Shown here in pieces: positions 23,777 to 32,213 of a DNA stretch of 62,495 nucleotides (positions are counted from its first letter, which is position 1; the number at the start of each line of letters is the position of its first letter). The notes beneath the pieces are model-generated. The model had not been told where the DNA came from and made no database searches. It saw nothing but the letters and a program-made list of their open reading frames with translations. The DNA is from Paenibacillus sp. S150 (lineage in GTDB: Bacteria > Bacillota > Bacilli > Paenibacillales > Paenibacillaceae): positions 1 to 62,495 of the forward strand of contig NZ_JACBYI010000044.1 of assembly GCF_019352175.1 (NCBI RefSeq). The letters are read 5' to 3'. Both the position numbers and the translations under genes were made by a program.

Positions 23777-24337
23777 ATGAAATGGATTGTTGGACTCGGG
23801 AATCCCGGACCGCAGTACGCCAAAACGAGACATAATGTCGGCTTTATGGCTTTGGACGAGTTGGCGGCCAGGCACGGTATAGTCTTTAATCAGAACAAAT
23901 GCAAATCCGTTATCGGTGAGGGCGTGATAGACGGGGTCAAAGCTGTCTTGCTCAAACCGATGACTTTTATGAATCTTTCCGGGGAAGCCGTCCGTGCCTA
24001 TATGGATTATTACAAAGTACAGCTTGAAGATATGATTGTGGTATATGATGACTTGGACACGGAAATCGGCAAAGTCCGGCTGCGCTACCAGGGAAGCGCC
24101 GGCGGGCATAACGGTATTAAATCCATCATACAGCATACGGGCACCCAAAGCTTCAACCGTGTGCGGATGGGGATATCCCGGCCTGAGCCCGGTTTTGCCA
24201 TCGTTGATTATGTGCTCTCCGCCTTTCCTAAAAAGGATGGAGACAAGCTGGGAACGATGATCCGGGATACCTGTGAGGCTCTGGAGTTCAGCTTGAAGCA
24301 TACATTTGAGCAGACCATGGCCAAATTCAATGGCTGA
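23777..24337 (+). CDS. pth: Peptidyl-tRNA hydrolase
   Basis: 186 residues from the ATG at 23777, AAGGAAAGGAT upstream. VGLGNPGPQYAKTRHNVGF includes the catalytic histidine near residue 20; KPMTFMNLSG and GSAGGHNGIKSI complete the active site. It releases tRNA from peptidyl-tRNAs shed by stalled ribosomes (B. subtilis spoVC). fin follows as in Bacillus. Confidence 0.97.
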   Translation: MKWIVGLGNPGPQYAKTRHNVGFMALDELAARHGIVFNQNKCKSVIGEGVIDGVKAVLLKPMTFMNLSGEAVRAYMDYYKVQLEDMIVVYDDLDTEIGKVRLRYQGSAGGHNGIKSIIQHTGTQSFNRVRMGISRPEPGFAIVDYVLSAFPKKDGDKLGTMIRDTCEALEFSLKHTFEQTMAKFNG

Positions 24338-24391
24338 TTCTCAAGTGATGTTGATTTCCCTTTAGGCTAAAGCCAATTCAGGCGGGGCATA

Positions 24392-24418
24392 CTGAAGGTA
24401 TATACTACCTTCAGGAGG
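24392..24418 (+). promoter_or_regulatory. 9-bp hairpin touching the fin ribosome binding site
   Basis: CTGAAGGTA and TACCTTCAG enclose TATAC; the 3' arm runs into AGGAGG, sharing its AG. It could partly mask the Shine-Dalgarno sequence or serve as an operator. Confidence 0.6.
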
Positions 24419-24425
24419 CATATAG

Positions 24426-24656
24426 ATGGCAATAAACTATGTATGCAGGCACTGCCGGACATTTCTGGGAAGCATTGATAGAAGTGATATTACAGAAATG
24501 CAGTTGGGCCTTCATTCCTTGACCCCTGCGGAGCGCAGAGATATCATAGCGTATGATTCAGAAGGCGAGATTACGGTAAAGGTGACTTGCGGTTACTGCA
24601 AGGAAGCCTTGGATAATAACCCCGAGCTCAGTCTGCTGGCCAGTCCGCTTCAATAA
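24426..24656 (+). CDS. fin: Anti-sigma-F factor Fin (YabK)
   Basis: 76 residues with two zinc-type pairs, CRHC at 7-10 and CGYC near 55-58, and the Fin family middle block LHSLTPAERRDII. In B. subtilis Fin binds sigma-F and helps the forespore switch to sigma-G. With Gin at 1578 the window holds both forespore anti-sigma factors. AGGAGG 7 bases before the ATG overlaps a hairpin. Confidence 0.92.
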   Translation: MAINYVCRHCRTFLGSIDRSDITEMQLGLHSLTPAERRDIIAYDSEGEITVKVTCGYCKEALDNNPELSLLASPLQ

Positions 24657-24686
24657 ACTGGAAGCGGCTGTCTCTATCGTCATCCG

Positions 24687-24718
24687 CAAGCCTTGGCCTC
24701 ACCGCTAAGGCTTGTTTT
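24687..24718 (+). terminator. Probable terminator after fin
   Basis: CAAGCCTT and AAGGCTTG with a 12-nt loop followed by TTTT. A UUCG-type hairpin (CGCCC/GGGCG) lies further on at 24745. Confidence 0.65.
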
Positions 24719-24790
24719 CGATTCCAATTTATAATAGGTGGCTTCGCCCTTCGGGGCGTGCCAGCCTGTTTAGTAAGAGAGGTGCGCCTG

Positions 24791-27700
24791 TTGTTACAAG
24801 GTCTTATAGAAGCTTTTTCCAAAGATCCCGATTTTCAATCCGTTGCCCGTGGTGTTGCGGCAGGCATGAAGGAGCAGCTCATATCGGGTTTATCCGGTTC
24901 AGCCAGACAAGTCATGCTTGCGGCGCTCCATGAAGAGACCGAGCGTCCGCTGCTTGTAGTCACTCACAATATGTTCTCGGCCCAGAAGATGGCTGAAGAT
25001 TTGCAGGAAGCGCTTTCTCCGGATCGCGTGCTGCTCTACCCTGCCAATGAGCTTGTTGCTGCCGAGGCGGCAGTCTCCAGCCCAGAGACACTTGCCCAGC
25101 GGATTGACGTGCTGACGAAATGCGCTCAGGGGTTCCGTGGAATTGTCGTTGTACCCTATTCCGGTGTCCGCCGCTTGCTTCCCTCGCCTCATGTGATGGC
25201 TGCTGCAGAGCTGACGATTTCCCAGGATGGAACTCTGGTGCTTGATGAATTCCTCATGTCTATGATTGAGATGGGTTATGAACGGGTTGAGCGGGTAGAG
25301 AACCGCGGCGAGCTCAGCGTGAGGGGCGGCATTATTGATTTCTATCCCATGACCTCTCCTCTGGCTTACAGGGTGGAGCTGTTTGATGATGAGGTTGACT
25401 CGATCCGCACCTTTGACCCGCAGGACCAGCGTTCGATCGACAAGGTGCGCAGTGTGAAGATTACCCCTGCCAAAGAAATCATTGCCGATGGGGCCCGGCA
25501 GGATGCGGCCTCTACAGAAGCGGCGGCGATGCTGGAACGGCAGCTCGAGAAGATGACTGACCGCCAGGCCAAGCTGCGCTTGCGCGAGGAAATGGGCCGG
25601 GAGCTGGAAATGCTCCGCGAAGGCACGTATTTTCCGGAAATCTATAAATATATCAGTCTCTTATATCCTGAACGCTCCCATTTGTACGACTATATGGAGC
25701 AGGACACTGTTCTGATCCTGGATGAACCTTCCAGATTGCTGGAAACGGCGAAGCAGCTGGAACGGGATGAATCGGAATGGAATCTGCATCTGCTGCAGAA
25801 CGGAAAGACGCTGCCTGATCTTCAGCTTTCTGTTGAGAGTGATGTTGTGATGTATCAGCGGCCGTTCCAAAGCCTGTTCATGTCGATCTTCCTGCGCCAG
25901 GTTCCGCATATCCAGCCCCAGAATATTCTGGGCTTCATCAGCCGCGGCATGCAGGACTTTCATGGCCAGATGAATGTGCTGAAGTCGGAGATGGAGCGCT
26001 GGCACAAATCTGGCGTGAAGGTCATTATGCTGGCCGGCGGGGAAGAGCGGATGGAGCGGATCCGCAGGGTGCTGTACGATTACGGCATTGAGGAGCCAAC
26101 CCTCCTGCAAGGGAACCTCGGCTCCGGTTTCGAGCTGCCCTCAATCCATCTTGCAGTGGTTACTGAAGGCGAGATGTTCTCACAGAAGCAGCGTAAGGCA
26201 CGCAAGGTGTCCAAGGGCATCGACAATGCTGAACGGATCAAGAGCTACACGGAGCTGAAAATTGGCGATTATGTCGTTCACCAGAATCACGGGATCGGCA
26301 AGTATATGGGGATCGGGACGCTGGAGGTCAGCGGCATTCACCGTGATTATATGCATATTATGTACGCCGGGGGAGATAAGCTCTCCGTACCGATTGAACA
26401 AATTGACCTCATTCAGAAATATGTCGGTTCGGAAGACAAGGAGCCGAAGGTATATAAACTGGGCGGCAACGAATGGACCAGGGTCACGAGCAAGGTGCGT
26501 TCCTCGGTTCAGGATATTGCCGACGATCTGATCAAGCTCTATGCCGAGCGCCAAAGCGCACTGGGCTACGGGTTTGAGAAGGATACCCAGGAGCAGCGTG
26601 AATTCGAAGAAATGTTTCCATATGAGGAAACGCGTGATCAGCTGCGGGCGATTGAGGAAATCAAAAAGGACATGGAGCAGAACCGGCCGATGGACCGGCT
26701 GCTGTGCGGTGATGTAGGCTACGGCAAGACCGAGGTGGCCATCCGCGCCGCGTTTAAATCAGCGATTGAAGGCAAGCAGGTTGCGGTGCTGGTGCCAACG
26801 ACGATTCTGGCCCAGCAGCACTATGAGACCTTCCGCGAACGCTTTGCCAACTATCCGATTAATATTCAGGTGCTGAGCCGTTTCCGCAGCCGCAAGGAAC
26901 AGAATGAGACGATCAAGGGCGTGCGCCAGGGAACGGTGGATGTGGTTATCGGCACGCATCGGCTGCTGTCCCAGGATCTGGTCTTTAAGGATCTCGGTTT
27001 ACTGATTGTGGATGAAGAGCAGCGTTTCGGTGTAACGCATAAGGAGAAGCTCAAAAAATTGAAGACCAACGTCGATGTGCTGACGCTTACGGCGACACCT
27101 ATCCCCCGTACGCTGCATATGTCCATGCTTGGTGTGCGCGATTTGTCAGTTATTGAGACCCCGCCGGAGAACCGCTTTCCCGTGCAGACGTACGTGGTGG
27201 AGCACAGCCAGACGCTTACCCGTGAGGCTGTGGAACGTGAGCTGGCCAGGGGCGGCCAGGTCTATTATCTCTACAACCGCGTTCAGGGCATCCAGGAAAT
27301 GGCTGCCCAAATCTCCATGCTTGTTCCCGAGGCCCGTGTCGGCATTGGCCATGGCCAAATGTCGGAGTCAGAGCTGGAGAAGACTATTCTTGATTTCCTG
27401 GATGGGGAGTACGACGTGCTGGTCAGCACCAGCATTATTGAGACTGGGGTAGACATTCCGAACGTCAATACGCTGATTGTGCATGATGCCGATAAAATGG
27501 GGCTGTCCCAGCTGTATCAGCTGCGTGGACGCGTAGGCCGCTCCAACCGGATTGCCTATGCCTACTTCACGTACCAGCGTGACAAGGTGCTCACAGAGGT
27601 AGCCGAGAAGCGGCTGCAGTCGATCAAGGAATTCACAGAGCTGGGTTCCGGCTTCAAAATTGCCATGCGCGACCTCTCTATCCGCGGAGCGGGCAATTTG

Positions 27701-28315
27701 CTTGGCGCCGAACAGCATGGGTTTATTGCTTCTGTCGGGTTTGATCTGTACTCGCAGATGCTAGCGGAAGAGATCCGCAAGCGCAAGGTCAGCGTGCTTG
27801 GTGAGGAGGATACCTCGCTCAAGCAAGGCAATACGGTGATTGACTTGTCGATTGACGCTTATCTGCCGTCCGAGTACATTTACGACAGCATTCAAAAAAT
27901 TGAAATTTATAAAAAGGTTGCCGCCGTGTCTTCGCTTGAGGATGCCGCCGAGCTGGAAGACGAGCTGCTGGACCGCTTCGGGGAGCTGCCTGAATCGGTT
28001 GTCAACCTGTTGTCCGTCGCCCGCTTGAAGGTGTACGGCAAGCTCTACGGCATGGAATCGATGGTCCGGCGGGGCGATGAGGTATCGCTGAATTTCCATG
28101 AGGGCAGCACCGGTGCTTTTGACACGGCAAAGCTCGCCAAGGTTGGAAATGTCTTTGAAAGACGTGTACAATTTGATAGAGACGCCAAAGCCGCCATCCG
28201 CGTGAAAGCCAAGGATCTTGGCGACAAGGAGCTGCTTGATCTGCTGGAACAGTTTCTGGCGGCGGCCAAACAGTCTTTAAAATTGAAGGGAGAACTTCAC
28301 AATGTCATCAAATAA
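24791..28315 (+). CDS. mfd: Transcription-repair coupling factor Mfd
   Basis: About 1174 residues from the TTG at 24791 (AGAGAGG 9 bases upstream). UvrB-like N-terminal module, the CarD-like RNA polymerase interaction domain (IGDYVVHQNHGIGKYMGI), then a superfamily 2 translocase with CGDVGYGKTEVA, DEEQRFGVTHKE and TATPIPRTLHM, and a C-terminal regulatory domain. Mfd removes stalled RNA polymerase and recruits UvrA. Its last 14 bases overlap the next gene. Confidence 0.97.
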   Translation: MLQGLIEAFSKDPDFQSVARGVAAGMKEQLISGLSGSARQVMLAALHEETERPLLVVTHNMFSAQKMAEDLQEALSPDRVLLYPANELVAAEAAVSSPETLAQRIDVLTKCAQGFRGIVVVPYSGVRRLLPSPHVMAAAELTISQDGTLVLDEFLMSMIEMGYERVERVENRGELSVRGGIIDFYPMTSPLAYRVELFDDEVDSIRTFDPQDQRSIDKVRSVKITPAKEIIADGARQDAASTEAAAMLERQLEKMTDRQAKLRLREEMGRELEMLREGTYFPEIYKYISLLYPERSHLYDYMEQDTVLILDEPSRLLETAKQLERDESEWNLHLLQNGKTLPDLQLSVESDVVMYQRPFQSLFMSIFLRQVPHIQPQNILGFISRGMQDFHGQMNVLKSEMERWHKSGVKVIMLAGGEERMERIRRVLYDYGIEEPTLLQGNLGSGFELPSIHLAVVTEGEMFSQKQRKARKVSKGIDNAERIKSYTELKIGDYVVHQNHGIGKYMGIGTLEVSGIHRDYMHIMYAGGDKLSVPIEQIDLIQKYVGSEDKEPKVYKLGGNEWTRVTSKVRSSVQDIADDLIKLYAERQSALGYGFEKDTQEQREFEEMFPYEETRDQLRAIEEIKKDMEQNRPMDRLLCGDVGYGKTEVAIRAAFKSAIEGKQVAVLVPTTILAQQHYETFRERFANYPINIQVLSRFRSRKEQNETIKGVRQGTVDVVIGTHRLLSQDLVFKDLGLLIVDEEQRFGVTHKEKLKKLKTNVDVLTLTATPIPRTLHMSMLGVRDLSVIETPPENRFPVQTYVVEHSQTLTREAVERELARGGQVYYLYNRVQGIQEMAAQISMLVPEARVGIGHGQMSESELEKTILDFLDGEYDVLVSTSIIETGVDIPNVNTLIVHDADKMGLSQLYQLRGRVGRSNRIAYAYFTYQRDKVLTEVAEKRLQSIKEFTELGSGFKIAMRDLSIRGAGNLLGAEQHGFIASVGFDLYSQMLAEEIRKRKVSVLGEEDTSLKQGNTVIDLSIDAYLPSEYIYDSIQKIEIYKKVAAVSSLEDAAELEDELLDRFGELPESVVNLLSVARLKVYGKLYGMESMVRRGDEVSLNFHEGSTGAFDTAKLAKVGNVFERRVQFDRDAKAAIRVKAKDLGDKELLDLLEQFLAAAKQSLKLKGELHNVIK

Positions 28316-29372
28316 AACAAAATCCTGGAAAGTGCTGCTGGTTTCACTGGCAGCGGCAGTTTCCTTCTCCATGCTGGCGGCCTGCAGCAGCAATAATGAC
28401 AGCAATGCCGCCGAAGATAACAGCACGGCAGTAGCCACTTACAAGGGTGGAACCATTACCGAAAAGGAATTTGATCTGGATACACGCGTTATGAAGCTCC
28501 TGTCGCCTCAGCAGGCCGCATACTTGGAAATCGATGCCTTCAAGGAGTCGATTTTGAAGCAGGAGGTCGCATTTGAGTACCTGTCCGACAAGGCTACGGA
28601 CGCTGCAAAGAAGGAAGCGGAGAAGGAAGCGGATGTTCAAGTGAACGCCATCAAGACAGGTCTCGGCGATACCTATGAGAGTACGCTGAAGGAAGCCAAT
28701 CTGACGGAAGACGATATCCGCTCCTACATGGTGCGTGTGCTTACCGTGTATCAGGACATGCTGCTCAAAGTAACCGACGACCAAGTGAAAGCTGAATTCG
28801 AAAAGACCAAAGGGGACTTTACGGTAGCGACGCTCCGCCATGTGCTGATCGGCCTGACAGACGCTGAAGGCAAGGAGCGCACCGATGAAGATGCGCTGAA
28901 GCTGGCCAATGAAGTTAAGTCCAAGCTGGACGGAGGAGCGGACTTTGCGGCCACCGCCAAAGAATACTCCGACGATACGGGGTCCAAGGACAGCGGAGGC
29001 GAGATCAAGGATCAGGCTCTCGGCAGCTATGTGGAGGAATTCAAGCAAGCCGCCCAGACCCTGCCGCTGAACACGATCAGCGATCCGGTCAAGACCACTT
29101 ACGGCTATCATGTGATGGAAGTGGAATCCCGTACAGAAACCACCTTCGACAAGCTGACCGACGAGCAGACGGAAACCATCAAGGGCTCGCTTGCATCCCA
29201 AGCGCTGGAATCCTTCCTGGAAAATGATCTGGATTCCCTTGAAGTCAAGATTAATCTGCCAAAAAGCTCTGAAGCTGCCGATGAATCGGGAGGAGCGGAT
29301 GGGGGAACCGAGCCTACGGCTGCACCAAGCGCAAGCGCCGAAGCTCCGGCCGCTACCGAAGCCGCCCAATAA
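28302..29372 (+). CDS. PrsA/SurA-like lipoprotein peptidyl-prolyl isomerase
   Basis: 356 residues. Signal peptide with lipobox LAAC (cysteine 28), a helical SurA-type N-region, a parvulin rotamase core (LRHVLIGL ... GADFAATAKEYSDD ... GGEIKDQALGSYVEEF ... TYGYHVMEV, about 180-275) and an alanine-rich low-complexity tail. It would assist folding of exported proteins outside the membrane. The start overlaps mfd by 14 bases and uses GGGAGAA within mfd. B. subtilis has no gene between mfd and spoVT. A second PpiC-type gene is at 51437. Confidence 0.88.
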   Translation: MSSNKTKSWKVLLVSLAAAVSFSMLAACSSNNDSNAAEDNSTAVATYKGGTITEKEFDLDTRVMKLLSPQQAAYLEIDAFKESILKQEVAFEYLSDKATDAAKKEAEKEADVQVNAIKTGLGDTYESTLKEANLTEDDIRSYMVRVLTVYQDMLLKVTDDQVKAEFEKTKGDFTVATLRHVLIGLTDAEGKERTDEDALKLANEVKSKLDGGADFAATAKEYSDDTGSKDSGGEIKDQALGSYVEEFKQAAQTLPLNTISDPVKTTYGYHVMEVESRTETTFDKLTDEQTETIKGSLASQALESFLENDLDSLEVKINLPKSSEAADESGGADGGTEPTAAPSASAEAPAATEAAQ

Positions 29373-29386
29373 TAATAATTTGTCTA

Positions 29387-29428
29387 CAGATGGACAGCCC
29401 CCTGCTGTAAGCGGCGGGGCTGTTTAAG
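29387..29428 (+). terminator. Terminator after the PrsA-like gene
   Basis: ACAGCCCC and GGGGCTGT with a 14-nt loop followed by TTT. The 250 bases after it, up to spoVT, show an AT-rich stretch but no gene; I could not fit a sigma-G promoter convincingly. Confidence 0.75.
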
Positions 29429-29682
29429 TTGGACTGTAATGATCGATTAATCGCCCCCGCCGCTGTTTAATTGTGAGTGTATAATATTGAGAAATTATGA
29501 ACAATACTGGAATGATGCCGTTGCATTTGGCTGAACTTTTTTATACATGCCGGAGGATGTATAAGGAACTGGGAAGAGATGAATACTATGGTCAGATATT
29601 ACGATAAATCACTGGGTTTATCCATTCCCATAATGGACAGTAGTTGGACCATACTTCTTAAGAAAGCGGGGCAACATGTGAA

Positions 29683-30225
29683 ATGAAAGCTACTGGAATT
29701 GTACGCCGTATTGACGACCTGGGACGGGTTGTTATCCCCAAAGAAATCAGACGCACTCTGCGTATCCGTGAAGGTGACCCACTGGAAATCTTCGTAGACC
29801 GTGATGGCGAAGTCATTCTGAAGAAGTACTCTCCGATTGGCGAACTGGGCGATTTTGCCAAAGAATATGCAGAGTCGCTCTATGAAGGAACAGGGCATAT
29901 TACCATGATCACCGACCGGGATACCTTCATCGCTCTGGCCGGCGGCTCCAAAAAGGATTATTTGGAGAAACAGGTAGGCGTGCTGCTTGAGAAAGTGATG
30001 GAGAGCCGCAAGACAGTGCTTGAAACGAACGCAGGCAGCTATGACATTGGCAAAGATCATCCGGAAGCCTTATCCTCCTATGTGGCCGCACCCATTATTT
30101 CGAGTGGGGACCCCATTGGCTGTGTAGTATTGCTGAATAAGGATGATACGGTAAAAATGGCCCAGATGGAAGTGAAGATGGCCGAAACGGCCGCCGCCTT
30201 CCTGGGCAAGCAAATGGAGCAGTAA
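29683..30225 (+). CDS. spoVT: Stage V sporulation protein T
   Basis: 180 residues. AbrB-type swapped-hairpin domain (1-50: MKATGIVRRIDDLGRVVIPK, RRTLRIREGDPLEIF) fused to a C-terminal GAF-like domain. SpoVT tunes sigma-G genes in the forespore and shapes germination. The ribosome binding site is weak (AAAGCGGGG). It shares the N-terminal fold with AbrB encoded at 10093. Confidence 0.96.
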   Translation: MKATGIVRRIDDLGRVVIPKEIRRTLRIREGDPLEIFVDRDGEVILKKYSPIGELGDFAKEYAESLYEGTGHITMITDRDTFIALAGGSKKDYLEKQVGVLLEKVMESRKTVLETNAGSYDIGKDHPEALSSYVAAPIISSGDPIGCVVLLNKDDTVKMAQMEVKMAETAAAFLGKQMEQ

Positions 30226-30242
30226 CCGCTTTGGCACTATGG

Positions 30243-30293
30243 GCCCCGCCTTCCTTTTGGTATGATATACAAAGGGAACGGCGGGGCTTTTGT
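30243..30293 (+). terminator. Terminator after spoVT
   Basis: GCCCCGCC and GGCGGGGC form a long-loop stem followed by TTTT. Confidence 0.75.
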
Positions 30294-30318
30294 CGTCCGC
30301 CCCCAGATGAGCTATAAT
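30290..30318 (+). promoter_or_regulatory. Candidate promoter of the SpoVB-like gene
   Basis: TTGTCG, 17 bases and TATAAT; the -35 overlaps the T-tract of the previous terminator. Confidence 0.5.
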
Positions 30319-30369
30319 ATAGAAATTCATCCCATCCTAGCAGTTATGGCTGTAGAAGCAGGTATATTT

Positions 30370-32037
30370 ATGAACCTTAAGTCGCAAGGCTCCAAGCTGC
30401 TGCAAGGGGCGTTCATTCTTAGTGCGGCGGCCATCCTCTCCAAGCTGATTGGCACCCTGCAGAAAATTCCGCTGCAGAATCTGGGCGGGGATGCCGTATT
30501 TGGCATTTATAACACCGTGTATCCTTTGTATACAATGCTTGTAACCGTGGCGATGCTGGGTCTCCCGTCCGCTGTTTCGAAATTCGTGGCGGAGGCTTCG
30601 GCAGGAAGGGAAGAGCAGGAAGGGCACCGTGTACTGCTGCTCTCTTCCATTCTTACCGGTGCCAGCGGTATTGTAATCGGAGTTCTAGTCTATGCGGGCG
30701 CCCCGTTGATCTCCGTATGGGTCGGCAATTCGCATATTACCCCTGCGCTCCGCAGCAGTGCCTGGGGGCTGGCGGTTGTTCCGCTCATGGCTGCGCTGCG
30801 CGGTTATTTTCAGGGTCTGCACAATATGGTGCCTACGGCTGTGTCGCAGGTGGTTGAACAGTCGGTGCGCGTAGCTGTCATGATTGCGCTGCTGCTGTAC
30901 CTGACTTCTATCCGCGCAGATGCTTCAGGCATAGCCGCCGGGGCGCTGCTGGGCTCAGCCGGCGGCGGGGCGGCAGGGCTGCTTGTAATGCTGCTGTATC
31001 TGCGGCGGCACCGCCGCCGTCAGGCGGAGCCGGAGCTTGCCGCTGCGTCCGAGGCGGCTGCTCCTGCAGCATGGGAGAGGGAGACAATTCCAGCCCGCCG
31101 GAAGGCAAGCGCTCGAATCCGGAAGCTGCTGGCTTACGGGCTTCCGGTTATGCTGGGGGCACTGGCCGTGCCGCTTATCGGGCTGGTGGACGTGTTCACC
31201 GTACCCCGCCTGCTGTCCTCAGGCGGGAGTGAAGCGGCAGCGATGGCGCAGTTCGGGATCTACAACCGCGGCCTGCCGCTGGTGCAGATCGTTACGATGC
31301 TCGCAACCTCGCTGTCGGTTGTCTTCATCCCGGCATTGGCCGAGGCCAAGTACCGGGGCGATCCCGGACTTATCCAGACCCGCGTCAGCTTGTCGCTGCG
31401 CTGGTTCTGGCTGCTGGGCCTGGCCGCCTCCGCAGGCCTGGCCGTGCTTGCGGAGCCGATCAATGCCGCTCTCTACGGCGACGCTTCCGGCAGCGGCACG
31501 ATGGCGTGGCTGGCCTTCACCGCCGCCTTCGGTGCGGTCAGCATCATCTCGTCCGCGCTGCTGCAGGGCCTCGGCGCCGTGCGTGCGCCGGCGCTGCACC
31601 TCCTGGCCGCCGCGCTGCTCAAGGCGGCCCTGATCCTGCTGCTCGTACCGCAGCAGGGCATTACCGGAGCGGCCGTCGCCAGCGTGGCCGCGCACGGGTT
31701 CGCAGCAGCGCTGAACGTGCTGCTGCTGCACCGCCAGGGCCATCTGCGGCTGCGCCCCGCAGATGGCCTGCTGCGGCCCGCGCTGCTGCTTGCGGGCCTG
31801 TCCCTGGCCGCCGCCGCCGCGAGCTGCGCTGGGGGCGCTGCGGCCGCTGCCGCGGGCCTTGGCGGCAGCCGCACCGCGGCCCTGGGGCAGAGCCTGCTCG
31901 GCGTGCTCGCAGGCTGCGCCGTCTTCGCCATCGGCGCGGTCGCCCTGCGGCTGCTCAGCGAGAGCGAGCTGCGCCAGCTTCCGGGCTTTGGCCCGAGGCT
32001 GGCGGACACGCTGAAGAAGCTGCGCCTGCTTCCCTGA
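30370..32037 (+). CDS. SpoVB/MurJ-like lipid flippase of the MOP superfamily (YabM-like)
   Basis: About 555 residues with roughly 14 membrane segments. The opening LKSQGSKLLQGAFILSAAAI and LPSAVSKFVAEA are typical of the SpoVB/YabM/Amj-MurJ branch of polysaccharide flippases, likely moving lipid-linked wall or cortex precursors. I use the ATG at 30370 with a weak AGCAGG; an ATG at 30346 is possible. The last third (about 30940-32030) is extremely GC-rich and alanine/leucine-rich, unlike the first third, and generates long antisense shadows. Order spoVT-yabM-mazG matches Bacillus. Confidence 0.9.
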   Translation: MNLKSQGSKLLQGAFILSAAAILSKLIGTLQKIPLQNLGGDAVFGIYNTVYPLYTMLVTVAMLGLPSAVSKFVAEASAGREEQEGHRVLLLSSILTGASGIVIGVLVYAGAPLISVWVGNSHITPALRSSAWGLAVVPLMAALRGYFQGLHNMVPTAVSQVVEQSVRVAVMIALLLYLTSIRADASGIAAGALLGSAGGGAAGLLVMLLYLRRHRRRQAEPELAAASEAAAPAAWERETIPARRKASARIRKLLAYGLPVMLGALAVPLIGLVDVFTVPRLLSSGGSEAAAMAQFGIYNRGLPLVQIVTMLATSLSVVFIPALAEAKYRGDPGLIQTRVSLSLRWFWLLGLAASAGLAVLAEPINAALYGDASGSGTMAWLAFTAAFGAVSIISSALLQGLGAVRAPALHLLAAALLKAALILLLVPQQGITGAAVASVAAHGFAAALNVLLLHRQGHLRLRPADGLLRPALLLAGLSLAAAAASCAGGAAAAAAGLGGSRTAALGQSLLGVLAGCAVFAIGAVALRLLSESELRQLPGFGPRLADTLKKLRLLP

Positions 32038-32213
32038 AGTCTGGCGGCCCCTACCGGTATGGCCGCAATTGGCCTGCGGAGATGATATTCCGGAAATCTC
32101 CCGGCTGCAGCCAGCTTCATTCGGCTCAGCTTTGCCTATCACGTACAGCAATACCAGCAGTACATAGAGCGGTCAACCGCTGAGATGGCGGCCGCCTGGA
32201 AGGAGAAGATGGC

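Noticed and set aside
28344..29369. Antisense open frame of 341 codons inside the PrsA-like gene
   Set aside because: The + strand frame has signal peptide, lipobox and rotamase domain; the antisense product matches nothing.
29430..29682. Sigma-G promoter for spoVT
   Set aside because: TGAATA occurs near 29579, but the -10 at the right distance (GATAAAT) is too far from CATACTA.
31219..32151. Antisense open frame of 310 codons inside the SpoVB-like gene
   Set aside because: Shadow of the extremely GC-rich last third of that gene; arginine/glutamine-rich nonsense.
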